This document shows, in pieces, positions 1-7,721 of a stretch of 30,738 nucleotides of DNA. The notes below the pieces were generated by a model that saw only the letters and a list, made by a program, of their open reading frames with translations, made no database searches and had not been told where the DNA came from. Location: positions 1 to 30,738 of the forward strand of contig CAMUFS010000003.1 of the NCBI GenBank assembly GCA_947088195.1. The letters run 5' to 3'. This stretch comes from an uncultured Clostridia bacterium (GTDB taxonomy: Bacteria > Bacillota > Clostridia > Lachnospirales > Lachnospiraceae). Within the stretch, counting starts at the first letter, position 1. Every line of letters begins with the position of its first letter. Both the position numbers and the translations under genes were made by a program.

Positions 1-12
1 TCTGTCAGACTA

Positions 13-109
13 GAGCATGTCTTAAAAATGCTTTCTGCCAGATGTGCGTCACAAATCTTTTGTAAAGTGAGACGTGCAGGTGGTAGAAATGATTTTTAAG
101 ACACATGCT
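13..109. repeat. Long near-perfect hairpin repeat, about 97 nt
   Basis: The left arm from about 15 and the right arm ending near 108 are reverse complements (GCATGTCTTAAAAAT against ATTTTTAAGACACATGC, with a 2-nt bulge). Pairing continues inward through TTTCTGCCA/TGGTAGAAA and GTGCGTC/GACGTGC if G-U wobble is allowed, down to a small ACAAA/TTTGT tip. Extensive wobble pairing suggests a structured RNA or a MITE-like element. No ORF spans it and no second copy was found in the window. It lies downstream of the leftward HPr-like gene, so it could be that gene's 3' region. Confidence 0.55.
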
Positions 110-165
110 AGCAATGGAATCGGCTGATTTATATCCCAGTATGGAATAATGTTGTAATAGTACTG

Positions 166-414
166 TTAATTTTCTAAAAGCTGAAGAATAGCCTCACATG
201 CCTGTTCTTCATCATTTCCCGAAAACACCAGCTCTACTTCTTCATCCTTATTCAGTTCTGTTCCAAAGATATTGACAATGCTTTTTAGATTAACCGTCTG
301 ATCTCTTGCGTACATGGTAATGGTTGAATGAAAAGAAGAACATTTTTTTGCAATTTCCACTACAAAATCTGGAGTTAAGATATCTTGTCGGATAACAGCT
401 TTTTTAGAAATCAT
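166..414 (-). CDS. HPr-like (Crh-like) protein lacking the active-site histidine
   Basis: An 82-residue protein with the length and C-terminal half of phosphocarrier HPr. The segment TVNLKSIVN carries a serine (Ser45) at the position of the regulatory Ser46 of Bacillus HPr, and the end SGNDEEQACEAILQLLEN matches the last HPr strand and helix. The active-site loop, normally G-[IL]-H-A-R-P, is replaced by DILTPDFV, with Thr14 where His15 belongs and Asp16 where Arg17 belongs. PEP-dependent phosphotransfer through the PTS is therefore not expected. Bacillus Crh likewise lacks His15 but keeps Ser46 and acts only in catabolite regulation, so a regulatory role is the best inference. The ATG start is preceded by AAAGGCGG. 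It is divergent from the importer operon. Confidence 0.75.
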   Translation of the reverse strand: MISKKAVIRQDILTPDFVVEIAKKCSSFHSTITMYARDQTVNLKSIVNIFGTELNKDEEVELVFSGNDEEQACEAILQLLEN

Positions 415-476
415 ATGAATACCGCCTTTCCACGATGTAAATATTATGACTATAATCTGAGTATATCACATTTCAG

Positions 477-505
477 TTGCAAAATCTATGTGATTCCGTT
501 ACAAT
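477..505 (+). promoter_or_regulatory. Sigma-A promoter of the chelate importer operon, with flanking dyad
   Basis: TTGCAA (477-482), a 17-bp spacer and TACAAT (500-505) lie 34 bp before the lipoprotein start. An inverted pair ATCACAT (465-471) and ATGTGAT (488-494) brackets the -35 box and could be an operator. No Fur-type 19-bp palindrome or riboswitch fits the short leader. Confidence 0.5.
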
Positions 506-538
506 TAGTAAAAGTTAGAAATCGAGTGAGGAGAGTGT

Positions 539-1486
539 ATGATAAAGAGATATTGGGTTAGAGTTGTGTTTTTGTTTTTGATGTTGGGTGGTGTTTTGAC
601 ATTGGGAGCGTGTAAGAGTTCGCCTAATGTACAACAGAATAGTGAAGCTGAGACAGAAGTTGTATTTTCAGATGCATTAGGACATGAGATCAGACTGAAA
701 GGCGGGGAGAGAACAGCGGTGCTTTCAGAGAGTCTTGCACAGGCATGGTTGCTTGCAGGAGGTGAGCTTGCTGGCACCTCGGAGGATGCAGAAGAGATCT
801 TGGATGCACATCCTGAGACCGTAAATCTTGGAGCATTGAAAACTCCATCTGCGGAAGCACTTATGGCGGAGAATATGGAACTTGTGATTTTATCATCTGC
901 TATTCCCGGCCATGTAAAATTGTATGACACATTAGATAAAGCAGGGATTGTGGCAGCATATTTTGATATAGAGACCTTTGAGGATTACAAAGGTATGATG
1001 GAAATTTTCACAGATTTTACTGGGAACAAGAAATTGTATGAGGAGAATGTGGCATTGGTACAGGAAGTGATTGAGGAGCAGATAGCAAGAGCAGATGGCA
1101 GCAGTCCAAAAGTTCTGCTTCTTCGGGCATATTCCACAGGGGTCAGGGCAAAGAACAGTGATACTATGACAGGAAAGATGCTTCTGGATCTGGGATGTGA
1201 AAATATTGCGGATAGTGATAGTGGTCTTTTGGAGGATCTAAGTATGGAAGCGATTCTTGTCGCTGATCCAGACTTTATTTTTGTCACGACCATGGGCAGC
1301 TCACAGGAAGCGGCACTTTCTATGGTGGATGAGCTTTTGGCTTCCAATCCTGCGTGGCAGGAGCTTACGGCAGTGAAGGAGGATAGATTTTATGTTCTTG
1401 AGAAGGAGTTGTTTCACAATAAGCCGAATAACCGTTGGGGAGAAAGCTACGAAATATTAGCAGATATTTTGTATGGCAAGAAATAG
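539..1486 (+). CDS. ABC transporter substrate-binding lipoprotein (siderophore/heme/cobalamin family)
   Basis: A 315-residue protein with a type II signal peptide: charged MIKRYWVR, a hydrophobic stretch, then lipobox LGAC at residues 22-25, so Cys25 would be lipidated and anchor it outside the membrane. The rest fits the FecB/BtuF-like periplasmic-binding fold (two lobes joined by a long helix), including the family-like segments VNLGALKTPSAEALMAEN and DPDFIFVTTMG. It should capture a metal chelate and deliver it to the permease encoded next, whose start overlaps this gene's end by 14 nt. The ATG has a good GAGGAGAG site. The ligand (ferric siderophore, heme or B12) cannot be told from the sequence. 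Confidence 0.85.
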   Translation: MIKRYWVRVVFLFLMLGGVLTLGACKSSPNVQQNSEAETEVVFSDALGHEIRLKGGERTAVLSESLAQAWLLAGGELAGTSEDAEEILDAHPETVNLGALKTPSAEALMAENMELVILSSAIPGHVKLYDTLDKAGIVAAYFDIETFEDYKGMMEIFTDFTGNKKLYEENVALVQEVIEEQIARADGSSPKVLLLRAYSTGVRAKNSDTMTGKMLLDLGCENIADSDSGLLEDLSMEAILVADPDFIFVTTMGSSQEAALSMVDELLASNPAWQELTAVKEDRFYVLEKELFHNKPNNRWGESYEILADILYGKK

Positions 1487-2459
1487 AAGAGAACGATTGA
1501 TAATTTTTACATTGATAGTACTTTTACTTGCCGCGATCGGCCTTGGGATGTTTTGTGGGGCGGCTTCTGTGACAGGCAAGGATATCTTGCTTCTTTTGAG
1601 GGGTGAGATAAATGGTTCGGGAAGGATTCTGCTTTATGTGCGACTTCCACGTGTGGTGGGTGCAGTTGTTGCTGGAATGGGGCTTGCAGCTTCAGGTGCG
1701 GTGATTCAGGTGGTTCTAAATAATCCTCTGGCAGGCCCCAATATTATCGGGGTTAATGCTGGGGCTGGATTTGCAGTGGTGCTTTGCAGTGCGGTTTTCC
1801 CAGCTTCTTATATGTTGCTGCCATTTGCATCTTTTGTGGGAGCTTTTTTTACAGTTCTTCTAGTGTACTATATTGGAAAAAGAACGGGAGCTTCTAAGAT
1901 TACTCTGGTGTTGTCAGGAGTGGCCGTAAATAGTTTTTTAAATGGAGCGACAGATGCCGTCTATACTTTTCATGAGGAGTCTCTTTTAGCCTCTAATGCA
2001 TTTAAGATTGGCGGATTGGCAGGTATTCATTTACATGTTTTAAAAATAGCTAGCATTGTGGTGGTGGTGGTGGTTGTGCTTCTTTTACTTTTTCACAATG
2101 AACTGGAAGTGTTTGGCCTTGGCGAAGAGACAGCGCATACGTTAGGACTGCCTGTGGGCGTATATCGATTTTTTTTCCTTTTGCTTGCGGCCGTGTCAGC
2201 GGGTGCCGCTGTTAGTTTCGCTGGGCTTTTGGGTTTTATAGGGCTTTTGGTGCCTCATATGGCAAGAAGAATTGCGGGAGGAGAGATCCGAGCATATTTG
2301 TTGGTATCAGTGCTTCTGGGGGCGCTGCTTTTAACGTTGTGTGACACAGTAGCTCGAACTGTGTTTGCACCTTATGAGATTCCGGTGGGGATTTTATTAT
2401 CTTTGCTTGGAGCACCATTTTTCCTCTGGCTTTTATTTCACTTTCGAGGAAAACAGTGA
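1473..2459 (+). CDS. FecCD-family ABC transporter permease
   Basis: A 328-residue, very hydrophobic protein with about nine to ten membrane spans. It has hallmarks of the iron-chelate/B12 permease family: LPRVVGAVVAGMGLAASGAV near residues 60-80, NNPLAGPNIIGVNAGAGF after it, and GFIGLLVPHMARR near the C terminus, which is part of the region contacting the ATPase. It would act as a homodimer with the ATPase downstream. The ATG used here overlaps the lipoprotein gene and has no clear ribosome site, so it may rely on translational coupling; a TTG at 1497 is an alternative. The run of GTGGTGGTGGTGG at 2059-2071 encodes consecutive valines in a membrane helix. Confidence 0.87.
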   Translation: MARNRRERLIIFTLIVLLLAAIGLGMFCGAASVTGKDILLLLRGEINGSGRILLYVRLPRVVGAVVAGMGLAASGAVIQVVLNNPLAGPNIIGVNAGAGFAVVLCSAVFPASYMLLPFASFVGAFFTVLLVYYIGKRTGASKITLVLSGVAVNSFLNGATDAVYTFHEESLLASNAFKIGGLAGIHLHVLKIASIVVVVVVVLLLLFHNELEVFGLGEETAHTLGLPVGVYRFFFLLLAAVSAGAAVSFAGLLGFIGLLVPHMARRIAGGEIRAYLLVSVLLGALLLTLCDTVARTVFAPYEIPVGILLSLLGAPFFLWLLFHFRGKQ

Positions 2460-2470
2460 GGAGGGGCTAG

Positions 2471-3244
2471 ATGCAGAAGAAAGGAGAAATACAGGTTAGT
2501 GGTCTGACGGCAGGTTATCACAAAAAGATTGTATTAGATACCATAGATGCAGAGATGCCCAAAGGAAGGATCACAGTAGTGCTCGGTCCCAATGGAAGTG
2601 GTAAGAGTACACTTTTAAAAAGTATTGCCGGGCTTTGCAGGAAAATGGCGGGGGAGATCTATATCAGTGGCAGAAGAATGGAGGAATACACACAGCAAGA
2701 ATTGGCTCAGAAGATGTTTTATCTTGCTCAGAGTCATCCAGATTCTTCTATCCGCACAGAAAGGCTAGTTTTGCATGGGCGTTTCCCGCATCTTTCTTAT
2801 CCAAGGCGCTATAACAAAGAAGATTATCAGTGTTGTGAGCGAGCTATGAGGCAGGTGGGAATTATAGATCAGCGGGATAAAAATCTTGGTGAGCTGTCAG
2901 GAGGAGAGAGACAGAAGGCATACCTTGCCATGGCGCTTGCCGGGCAGACAGAGGTTTTGCTCTTTGATGAGCCTACCACATATTTGGACATTCAATATCA
3001 GACGGAGCTATTTCGGTTGCTTGAGGAGCTTAGAGATTGCGGAAGGACAGTTGTGGCTGTTTTGCATGATCTGGACTATGCACTTCGTCTGGCAGATTGG
3101 ATTGTGTTGCTTCAGGATGGAAACGTGGTGATAGAAGGCTCGCCCAGACAGGTGTGGGAGAGCGGCAGTATAGGGGAAGTATTTCATGTAAAAACCGGAT
3201 GTATGGTAGATGAGGAAGGCACGAAACATTATTACTTTGGATAG
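2471..3244 (+). CDS. ABC transporter ATP-binding protein (FecE/BtuD/FhuC type)
   Basis: A 257-residue ATPase with all catalytic motifs: Walker A GPNGSGKST (39-47), Q-loop around Gln87, signature LSGGERQ (142-148), Walker B VLLFDEP (162-168), D-loop YLD (171-173) and switch His199 in VLHDLD. The length and the short C-terminal extension are usual for chelate importers. It lies 11 bp after the permease, behind GAGGAGGGG, and should form the cytoplasmic motor of the importer. Substrate assignment depends on the lipoprotein and remains open. Confidence 0.88.
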   Translation: MQKKGEIQVSGLTAGYHKKIVLDTIDAEMPKGRITVVLGPNGSGKSTLLKSIAGLCRKMAGEIYISGRRMEEYTQQELAQKMFYLAQSHPDSSIRTERLVLHGRFPHLSYPRRYNKEDYQCCERAMRQVGIIDQRDKNLGELSGGERQKAYLAMALAGQTEVLLFDEPTTYLDIQYQTELFRLLEELRDCGRTVVAVLHDLDYALRLADWIVLLQDGNVVIEGSPRQVWESGSIGEVFHVKTGCMVDEEGTKHYYFG

Positions 3245-3255
3245 GAGACAGTAAG

Positions 3256-5049
3256 ATGAATCTTTTTACTATGGAATGTGTCAGCAAGAGCTATACAGAT
3301 AAGCTTCTGCTTGATCAGGTTTCTCTTGGGATTCAGGAGGGAGACAAAATAGGTGTTCTTGGCATTAATGGAACAGGCAAATCAACATTATTAAAATTGA
3401 TAGCTGGTTTGGAAGAACCAGATGAGGGCAGCATTACAATGGGCAGAAGGGTAGAGATCATCTATTTGCCGCAAACACCGATATTTGATAGCAATCTTAG
3501 TATTCTGGAAAATGTGATTGCCGGAAAGAAAGCAAAAGAAGCCTACAGAAATATTGAGGGAGAGGCAAGGGCAATGCTTATGAAGCTTGGCATAACAGAT
3601 GCTGATGCACAGCCTGCTCATCTTTCAGGAGGACAAAGAAAGCGAGCGGCACTGGTGCGCACATTATTGACTCCTGCTGATATTTTAGTGCTGGACGAGC
3701 CAACGAACCATTTGGACAGCCACATGACAGAATGGTTGGAGGAGTATCTGCAAAAATGGCAGGGAGCTTTTGTTATGGTGACACATGATCGGTATTTTCT
3801 TGATAAAGTGACAAAACGCATAGTGGAGATTGACAAGGGAAAGCTCTATAATTATGAGGCAAACTATTCCAGATATATTGAGCTTAAGGTACAGCGGGAG
3901 GAGATGGAGCTTGCAGCGGAAAGAAAGAATAAGAGTCTGTACCGGATAGAATTAGAGTGGATGATGCGCGGTGCAAGGGCGCGATCCACAAAACAGAAAG
4001 CACATATTCAGCGCTTTGAAGCACTTAGAGACAGAGAAAAACCGACAGTTGACGGGCAGGTGGAGATAAGCTCTGTGTATTCAAGATTGGGAAGAACCAC
4101 CATAGAGCTTGCACATCTGTCAAAAAGCTTTGGAGATAGAAAATTAATACGAGATTTTTCCTATATTTTATTGCCGGGGGATCGAATAGGAATCGTTGGA
4201 AAAAATGGATGTGGAAAGAGCACTTTATTAAAGATAATGACAGGAGTTCTGGAGCCAGACAGTGGAACGGTTGTGACAGGGCAGACAGTGAAGCTTGGAT
4301 ATTTTTCACAGGAAAATGAGTTGATGGATGAATCAAAGCGCGTTATTGATTATATTCGTGATGTGGCAGAATATATTAAAACAGTGGATGGCATGATAAG
4401 CGCTTCCCAGATGCTTGAGAGATTTCTATTTTCAGGCTCCCTTCAATATTCTGTTATCCAAAAGCTGTCTGGCGGAGAAAAGCGTCGGTTGTATTTATTA
4501 AAGATTTTGATGGAGGCACCTAATATTTTAATTTTGGACGAGCCTACCAATGATCTGGACATTGCAACACTTACGATTCTGGAGGATTACTTGCAAAGCT
4601 TTGAGGGAATTGTGGTTACAGTGTCCCATGATCGATATTTTTTAGATAAGCTGGCAAATCGTATCTTTGCCTTTGAGGAAGATGGAGAGATACGTCAGTA
4701 TGAGGGAAATTATTCAGACTATATAGAAAAGGCAGGAGCTTTGCCAGCGGAGGAGACTGTAAAAGAGAAACCCAAACAGGAATGGAAACAGAGAAATACG
4801 GAAAGACTTAAATTTTCATATCAGGAAAAAAAGGAATATGAAACAATAGAGGAAGAGATAGCAAAATTAGAAGAAAAAATAGAAAAGCTGGAACAAGAGA
4901 TGGATCAAGCAGCAACCAGCTATGGAAAACTCAGTGAGCTTACAAAAGAAAAAGAAGAGACAGAGGTGCTTTTGGAAGAGAAAATGGAGCGCTGGGTATA
5001 TCTGAATGATTTGGCGGAGAAAATCATGGCATCAGGGGGACGGATATAA
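3256..5049 (+). CDS. ABC-F family ATPase, Uup-like
   Basis: A 597-residue soluble protein with two ABC ATPase domains and no membrane spans. Domain 1 has Walker A GINGTGKST (36-44), signature LSGGQRK and Walker B ILVLDEPTNHLD. Domain 2 has GKNGCGKST, LSGGEKR and LILDEPTNDLD. The charged linker RIELEWMMRGARARSTKQKA between them is the P-site tRNA interaction motif region of ABC-F proteins. The last 100 residues form a Glu/Lys-rich coiled coil (EEEIAKLEEKIEKLEQEMD) like the Uup C-terminal domain. ABC-F proteins act on ribosomes, and Uup homologues are also linked to DNA-structure tolerance. It starts 11 bp after the importer ATPase and is probably co-transcribed, but is unlikely to be part of the importer. 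A resistance role (Vga/Lsa type) is less likely because of the C-terminal domain. Confidence 0.85.
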   Translation: MNLFTMECVSKSYTDKLLLDQVSLGIQEGDKIGVLGINGTGKSTLLKLIAGLEEPDEGSITMGRRVEIIYLPQTPIFDSNLSILENVIAGKKAKEAYRNIEGEARAMLMKLGITDADAQPAHLSGGQRKRAALVRTLLTPADILVLDEPTNHLDSHMTEWLEEYLQKWQGAFVMVTHDRYFLDKVTKRIVEIDKGKLYNYEANYSRYIELKVQREEMELAAERKNKSLYRIELEWMMRGARARSTKQKAHIQRFEALRDREKPTVDGQVEISSVYSRLGRTTIELAHLSKSFGDRKLIRDFSYILLPGDRIGIVGKNGCGKSTLLKIMTGVLEPDSGTVVTGQTVKLGYFSQENELMDESKRVIDYIRDVAEYIKTVDGMISASQMLERFLFSGSLQYSVIQKLSGGEKRRLYLLKILMEAPNILILDEPTNDLDIATLTILEDYLQSFEGIVVTVSHDRYFLDKLANRIFAFEEDGEIRQYEGNYSDYIEKAGALPAEETVKEKPKQEWKQRNTERLKFSYQEKKEYETIEEEIAKLEEKIEKLEQEMDQAATSYGKLSELTKEKEETEVLLEEKMERWVYLNDLAEKIMASGGRI

Positions 5050-5123
5050 ATAAAAGCAGAAAAAACGATATTTCTCAATTTAATTAATAAATGGCATAAG
5101 GTTGTTGGATTAATTTACATTAT

Positions 5124-5153
5124 TTGTAAAAAAACATAGAAAAATATTATGAT
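5124..5153 (+). promoter_or_regulatory. Possible promoter for the HAD/HD-GYP pair
   Basis: TTGTAA (5124-5129) and TATGAT (5148-5153) are separated by 18 bp in an AT-rich gap, and a TATAAT lies slightly downstream (5160-5165) without a good -35. Either could serve the gene starting at 5195. Confidence 0.35.
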
Positions 5154-5194
5154 TTATTTTATAATAAGGGAAATAAAGGAGAGTTGATACGCTT

Positions 5195-5845
5195 ATGAAA
5201 TATAATGCAGTGATATTTGATTTGGATGGCACGCTGCTTAATTCTTTGGAGGATATACGAGATTCTGTCAACGAGATTTTAAATAGATATCATTATCCAC
5301 AGAGAACCTTGGAACAGATTAGAAGCTTTGTGGGAAATGGGGCGATTAATCTGATTCGGCGTGCGCTGCCAGAGGGTATTGAACAACAGGAAATAGAACG
5401 ATGTCTGCAAGAATATAGCGATTATTATCATGAACATTCCCGCAATAAAACGTGTCCATATAATGGAATTATTGATCTTTTAGAACAATTAGGAAAAAAA
5501 GGGATTAGACTGGGAGTGGTGTCGAATAAGGATGAGGCCACGGTTAAAAATTTATGTGAAAGGTATTTTCCCGGCCTGCTGTCTGTGGCTGTTGGCGATA
5601 GTCAGGGATACCAGAAAAAACCAGCGCCAGATAATATTATGCGTGCCATTGTGCAATTACAGGCTGAAAAAGAGACTACCTTGTATGTGGGAGATTCTGA
5701 GGTTGATATTGAGACAGCCAGAAATTGCTCACTGGATAGTGTGTTAGTATCGTGGGGATTTCGGGAAAAGGAGGTGTTGCTTCAGAAAGGAGCAAAGACA
5801 ATTATTGATTATCCCAATGAGTTATTACAGTTTTTGGGACTTTAG
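5195..5845 (+). CDS. HAD-superfamily phosphatase, Gph/PpaX-like
   Basis: A 216-residue phosphatase with the four HAD motifs: DLDGT (nucleophile Asp9, acid/base Asp11), Ser110 in VVSNKD, Lys142 in YQKKPAPD, and GDSEVD (Asp167, Asp171) for magnesium. A helical cap occupies residues 16-85, typical of subfamily IA members such as phosphoglycolate phosphatase Gph and pyrophosphatase PpaX. Hydrolysis of 2-phosphoglycolate or another small phosphate ester is the family-based expectation, but HAD substrates are hard to predict. The ATG follows AAAGGAGAG. The next gene begins 58 bp later on the same strand, so the two may be co-transcribed. Confidence 0.82.
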   Translation: MKYNAVIFDLDGTLLNSLEDIRDSVNEILNRYHYPQRTLEQIRSFVGNGAINLIRRALPEGIEQQEIERCLQEYSDYYHEHSRNKTCPYNGIIDLLEQLGKKGIRLGVVSNKDEATVKNLCERYFPGLLSVAVGDSQGYQKKPAPDNIMRAIVQLQAEKETTLYVGDSEVDIETARNCSLDSVLVSWGFREKEVLLQKGAKTIIDYPNELLQFLGL

Positions 5846-5903
5846 AGGAATGAATAGCAGTGTAGTACCCAGATAGGGATTATGGTATGTAGGGGGAATC
5901 GCT

Positions 5904-6968
5904 ATGAGAAGAGTGGCATTGGAATTATTGACATCTGATATGGTGCTGGCAAGGCCAGTTTATCATTTGAACAGCATTTTACTTAAGGTTGGAACCAGCC
6001 ATTTGGAGCGTTTTATATCGAGCCTATCAAAGCTTGGGATTACTCATTTGTATGTGACAGATAGATTGAGTGAGGATATTATATTGGAAGATACTATTAA
6101 TCAGGAAACAAGGCTGCATTGTAAACAAGTGTTATTTTCCACGATAAATGCTCTTTCTAGTCAAGGAGTTTTAAAGACAGATCTGCTTTCAGAAAGTACC
6201 GATGAAATTTTGGATGAAATTCTAAAAAATACCAGTGTTCTTGCCAGCATGAATGAGATAGGTACCTCGGATGATAGTACCTTTAACCATTCTATCAATG
6301 TGGCGATCTATTCTCTGCTGGTGGCAAAACAACTGAACTATCCAAGGGTAAGGGCGAAAAAGCTCGCAATGGGGCTTTTGTTGCATGATATTGGAAAGAC
6401 AATGGTAAATCAAAAAATTCTTTATAAGCCTAGCAGACTTACCAAAGCGGAATATGAGCATGTCAAAACACACACTGTGCTGGGATATGAGGTGCTGAAA
6501 AAGAATGACAGTTTAACAGAGCTTTCTCGTATAGTGGCTTTGAGTCATCATGAGCGCTTGGATGGTTCTGGTTATCCCAATCAGATAAAGGGAAAGGAAA
6601 TTCATGAATTTGTGAGAATCGCCTCCATTGTGGATATATATGATGCATTGACGTCAGAGAGATGTTATCATAAAAAGAGAACGATCTATGAGGCTGTGGC
6701 ATCATTAAAGGACGAGGCTGTGGGGAAATTGGATTCTGGGTTAGTTTCCACTTTTATAAAATGTATTGCAATCTATCCAAATGGAACGATGGTTCGGCTG
6801 TCAGATGGTTCAACAGGGATAGTAAAAAGCCAGAATCCAGATTTGCCGTACAGGCCAGTTGTGCGAATTATTTCTGATCCATTGGACAGGCCCATTGTGG
6901 CACAAGATATAGATTTAGCCGTGGTTCGAGAAATAAAGATTCAAGAGGCGAAATATATGGAAGAATAA
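5904..6968 (+). CDS. HD-GYP domain protein, probable cyclic-di-GMP phosphodiesterase
   Basis: A 354-residue soluble protein. Residues 1-115 form an N-terminal region without transmembrane segments. Residues 120-270 hold the HD-GYP domain: His129, the HD pair His161-Asp162 in LLLHDIGK, His190, the signature HHERLDGSGYP (215-225) and the following VDIYDALTSERCY. These are the residues that bind the metal centre and c-di-GMP in active members, so hydrolysis of c-di-GMP is likely. The last 80 residues resemble the small beta domain seen after some HD-GYP domains (GTMVRLSDGSTGIV). The ATG is preceded by AGGGGG. Transcription ends at the hairpin after the stop. Confidence 0.88.
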   Translation: MRRVALELLTSDMVLARPVYHLNSILLKVGTSHLERFISSLSKLGITHLYVTDRLSEDIILEDTINQETRLHCKQVLFSTINALSSQGVLKTDLLSESTDEILDEILKNTSVLASMNEIGTSDDSTFNHSINVAIYSLLVAKQLNYPRVRAKKLAMGLLLHDIGKTMVNQKILYKPSRLTKAEYEHVKTHTVLGYEVLKKNDSLTELSRIVALSHHERLDGSGYPNQIKGKEIHEFVRIASIVDIYDALTSERCYHKKRTIYEAVASLKDEAVGKLDSGLVSTFIKCIAIYPNGTMVRLSDGSTGIVKSQNPDLPYRPVVRIISDPLDRPIVAQDIDLAVVREIKIQEAKYMEE

Positions 6969-6981
6969 TATACCTAAACAG

Positions 6982-7034
6982 AAAGCCACAGATTCCTCGA
7001 TCTTGCTAGAAAATCAAGAAATTTGTGGCTTTCT
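6982..7034. terminator. Bidirectional terminator between HD-GYP gene and tRNA-Gly
   Basis: GAAAGCCACAGATT (6982-6995) pairs with AATTTGTGGCTTTC (7021-7034), a 14-bp stem with one mismatch and an additional inner helix. A pyrimidine-rich tract follows on both strands. It can end both the rightward HD-GYP transcript and the leftward tRNA. Confidence 0.7.
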
Positions 7035-7043
7035 CTCTCAAAG

Positions 7044-7113
7044 CAGATAACGGGAATCGAACCCGCCTCTTCAGCTTGGGAAGCTGACATACTACCGATG
7101 TACTATATCTGCA
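7044..7113 (-). tRNA. tRNA-Gly, anticodon CCC
   Basis: Read leftward, the 70 nt fold as a complete cloverleaf: acceptor GCAGATA/TATCTGC (7 bp), D arm GTAC..GTAT, anticodon stem TCAGC/GCTGA with loop TTCCCAA (anticodon CCC), 4-nt variable loop, and T arm GCGGG-TTCGATT-CCCGT. The anticodon reads GGG glycine codons. No CCA is encoded in the DNA. It has its own promoter and a shared terminator, so it is a single-gene transcription unit. Confidence 0.92.
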
Positions 7114-7122
7114 TTGTCTTAA

Positions 7123-7150
7123 GTATACTCTAATTTATAAAAATATGCAA
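7123..7150 (-). promoter_or_regulatory. Promoter of tRNA-Gly
   Basis: On the minus strand TTGCAT (7145-7150) and TATACT (7123-7128) are separated by 16 bp. Transcription would begin around 7116, a few nucleotides before the mature tRNA. Confidence 0.7.
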
Positions 7151-7300
7151 GCTATTTTTTAATGAATATTACAGCGAACATTCCCAAATGATAACTTAGA
7201 ATGTATCATTCCTACTACCGGCACACCTTATTTTTCGTGATATTTGTGCCAGATTCAGATGGTATAGTCAGCTATGCGATCTTTATTTGGCACAAATCTC

Positions 7301-7367
7301 CTACAAATTCTCCGTCACCCTGTGCTCATTTAGTGAAAAACATGCTTTATGCAAAATAGGTTTGTAG
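7301..7367 (+). repeat. Short-form copy C of the hairpin repeat family
   Basis: CTACAAA (7301-7307) pairs with TTTGTAG (7361-7367). Between them lie the family landmarks CTCCGTCACC, TTTAGTGAAAAACA and AATAGGTT in the same order and orientation as in copy A, but the central hairpin of about 40 nt is missing and replaced by a stretch identical to the 3' end of the nearby HAD gene. Confidence 0.65.
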
Positions 7368-7388
7368 AATCATTTTCGAAATAGGTTC

Positions 7389-7538
7389 GCATAACCAAAT
7401 CATTCCTATTCTCCGTCACCGTGCTCCCGCTTAGTGAAAAACGTAACGGACACTAAGCTCGTGAGAAACCTCGCTAAGTGCCAACGTTTTTCAATAGGTT
7501 CCTTGAGAATAGGAATGATTTGGTTATGCTATTTTTTT
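7389..7538 (+). repeat. Hairpin repeat copy A: conserved core, 25-bp arms, T-tract
   Basis: Perfect 25-bp arms at 7389-7413 and 7505-7529 enclose a 91-nt core. The core starts CGTCACCGTGCTCCCGCTTAG and ends CAATAGGTTCC. Inside it, GAAAAACGT (7436-7444) pairs with ACGTTTTTC (7484-7492), then GG-CACT (7448-7454, one bulged A) with AGTG-CC (7477-7482), then AGC (7456-7458) with GCT (7473-7475). After the right arm comes TA and seven T (7532-7538), so on the plus strand it looks like a very large intrinsic terminator. No rightward gene lies directly upstream. Confidence 0.8.
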
Positions 7539-7631
7539 CTGTATGCTAGATACGTTGTTATTTGATATGTTTATCTGTTGTTATATTTTATTGTCCCCCA
7601 AATTTCATAATAAAAGGAAACGCCAAAGAAC

Positions 7632-7721
7632 ATGTCAAGTATTACCGAAAAAGTAGCCCAGAGAATTGGCTATAGTCCTACGGAACCTATTGAAAAACGT
7701 CGGTGCTTAACGAGGTTTTAA
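7632..7721 (+). other. Short ORF fragment running into repeat copy B
   Basis: An ATG opens 29 codons beginning MSSITEKVAQRIGYSP, which reads like a real protein N terminus, followed by TEPIEKRRCLTRF encoded by repeat core sequence and a stop. The segment AQRIGYSP is encoded by the left arm of copy B. An AAAAGG lies 13 nt upstream. It may be the remnant of a gene cut by the repeat, or chance; I do not recognise the family. Confidence 0.2.

Noticed and set aside
506..538. Riboswitch (cobalamin type) before the importer operon
   Set aside because: Only about 30 nt lie between promoter and start codon, too short for such a leader.
505..930. Leftward 141-residue ORF
   Set aside because: Antisense shadow of the lipoprotein gene, with low-complexity Ser-rich translation and no ribosome site.
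5060..5140. Terminator after the ABC-F gene
   Set aside because: Only a weak 6-bp AT-rich hairpin (TTTACA/TGTAAA) is present, without a GC-rich stem and T-tract.
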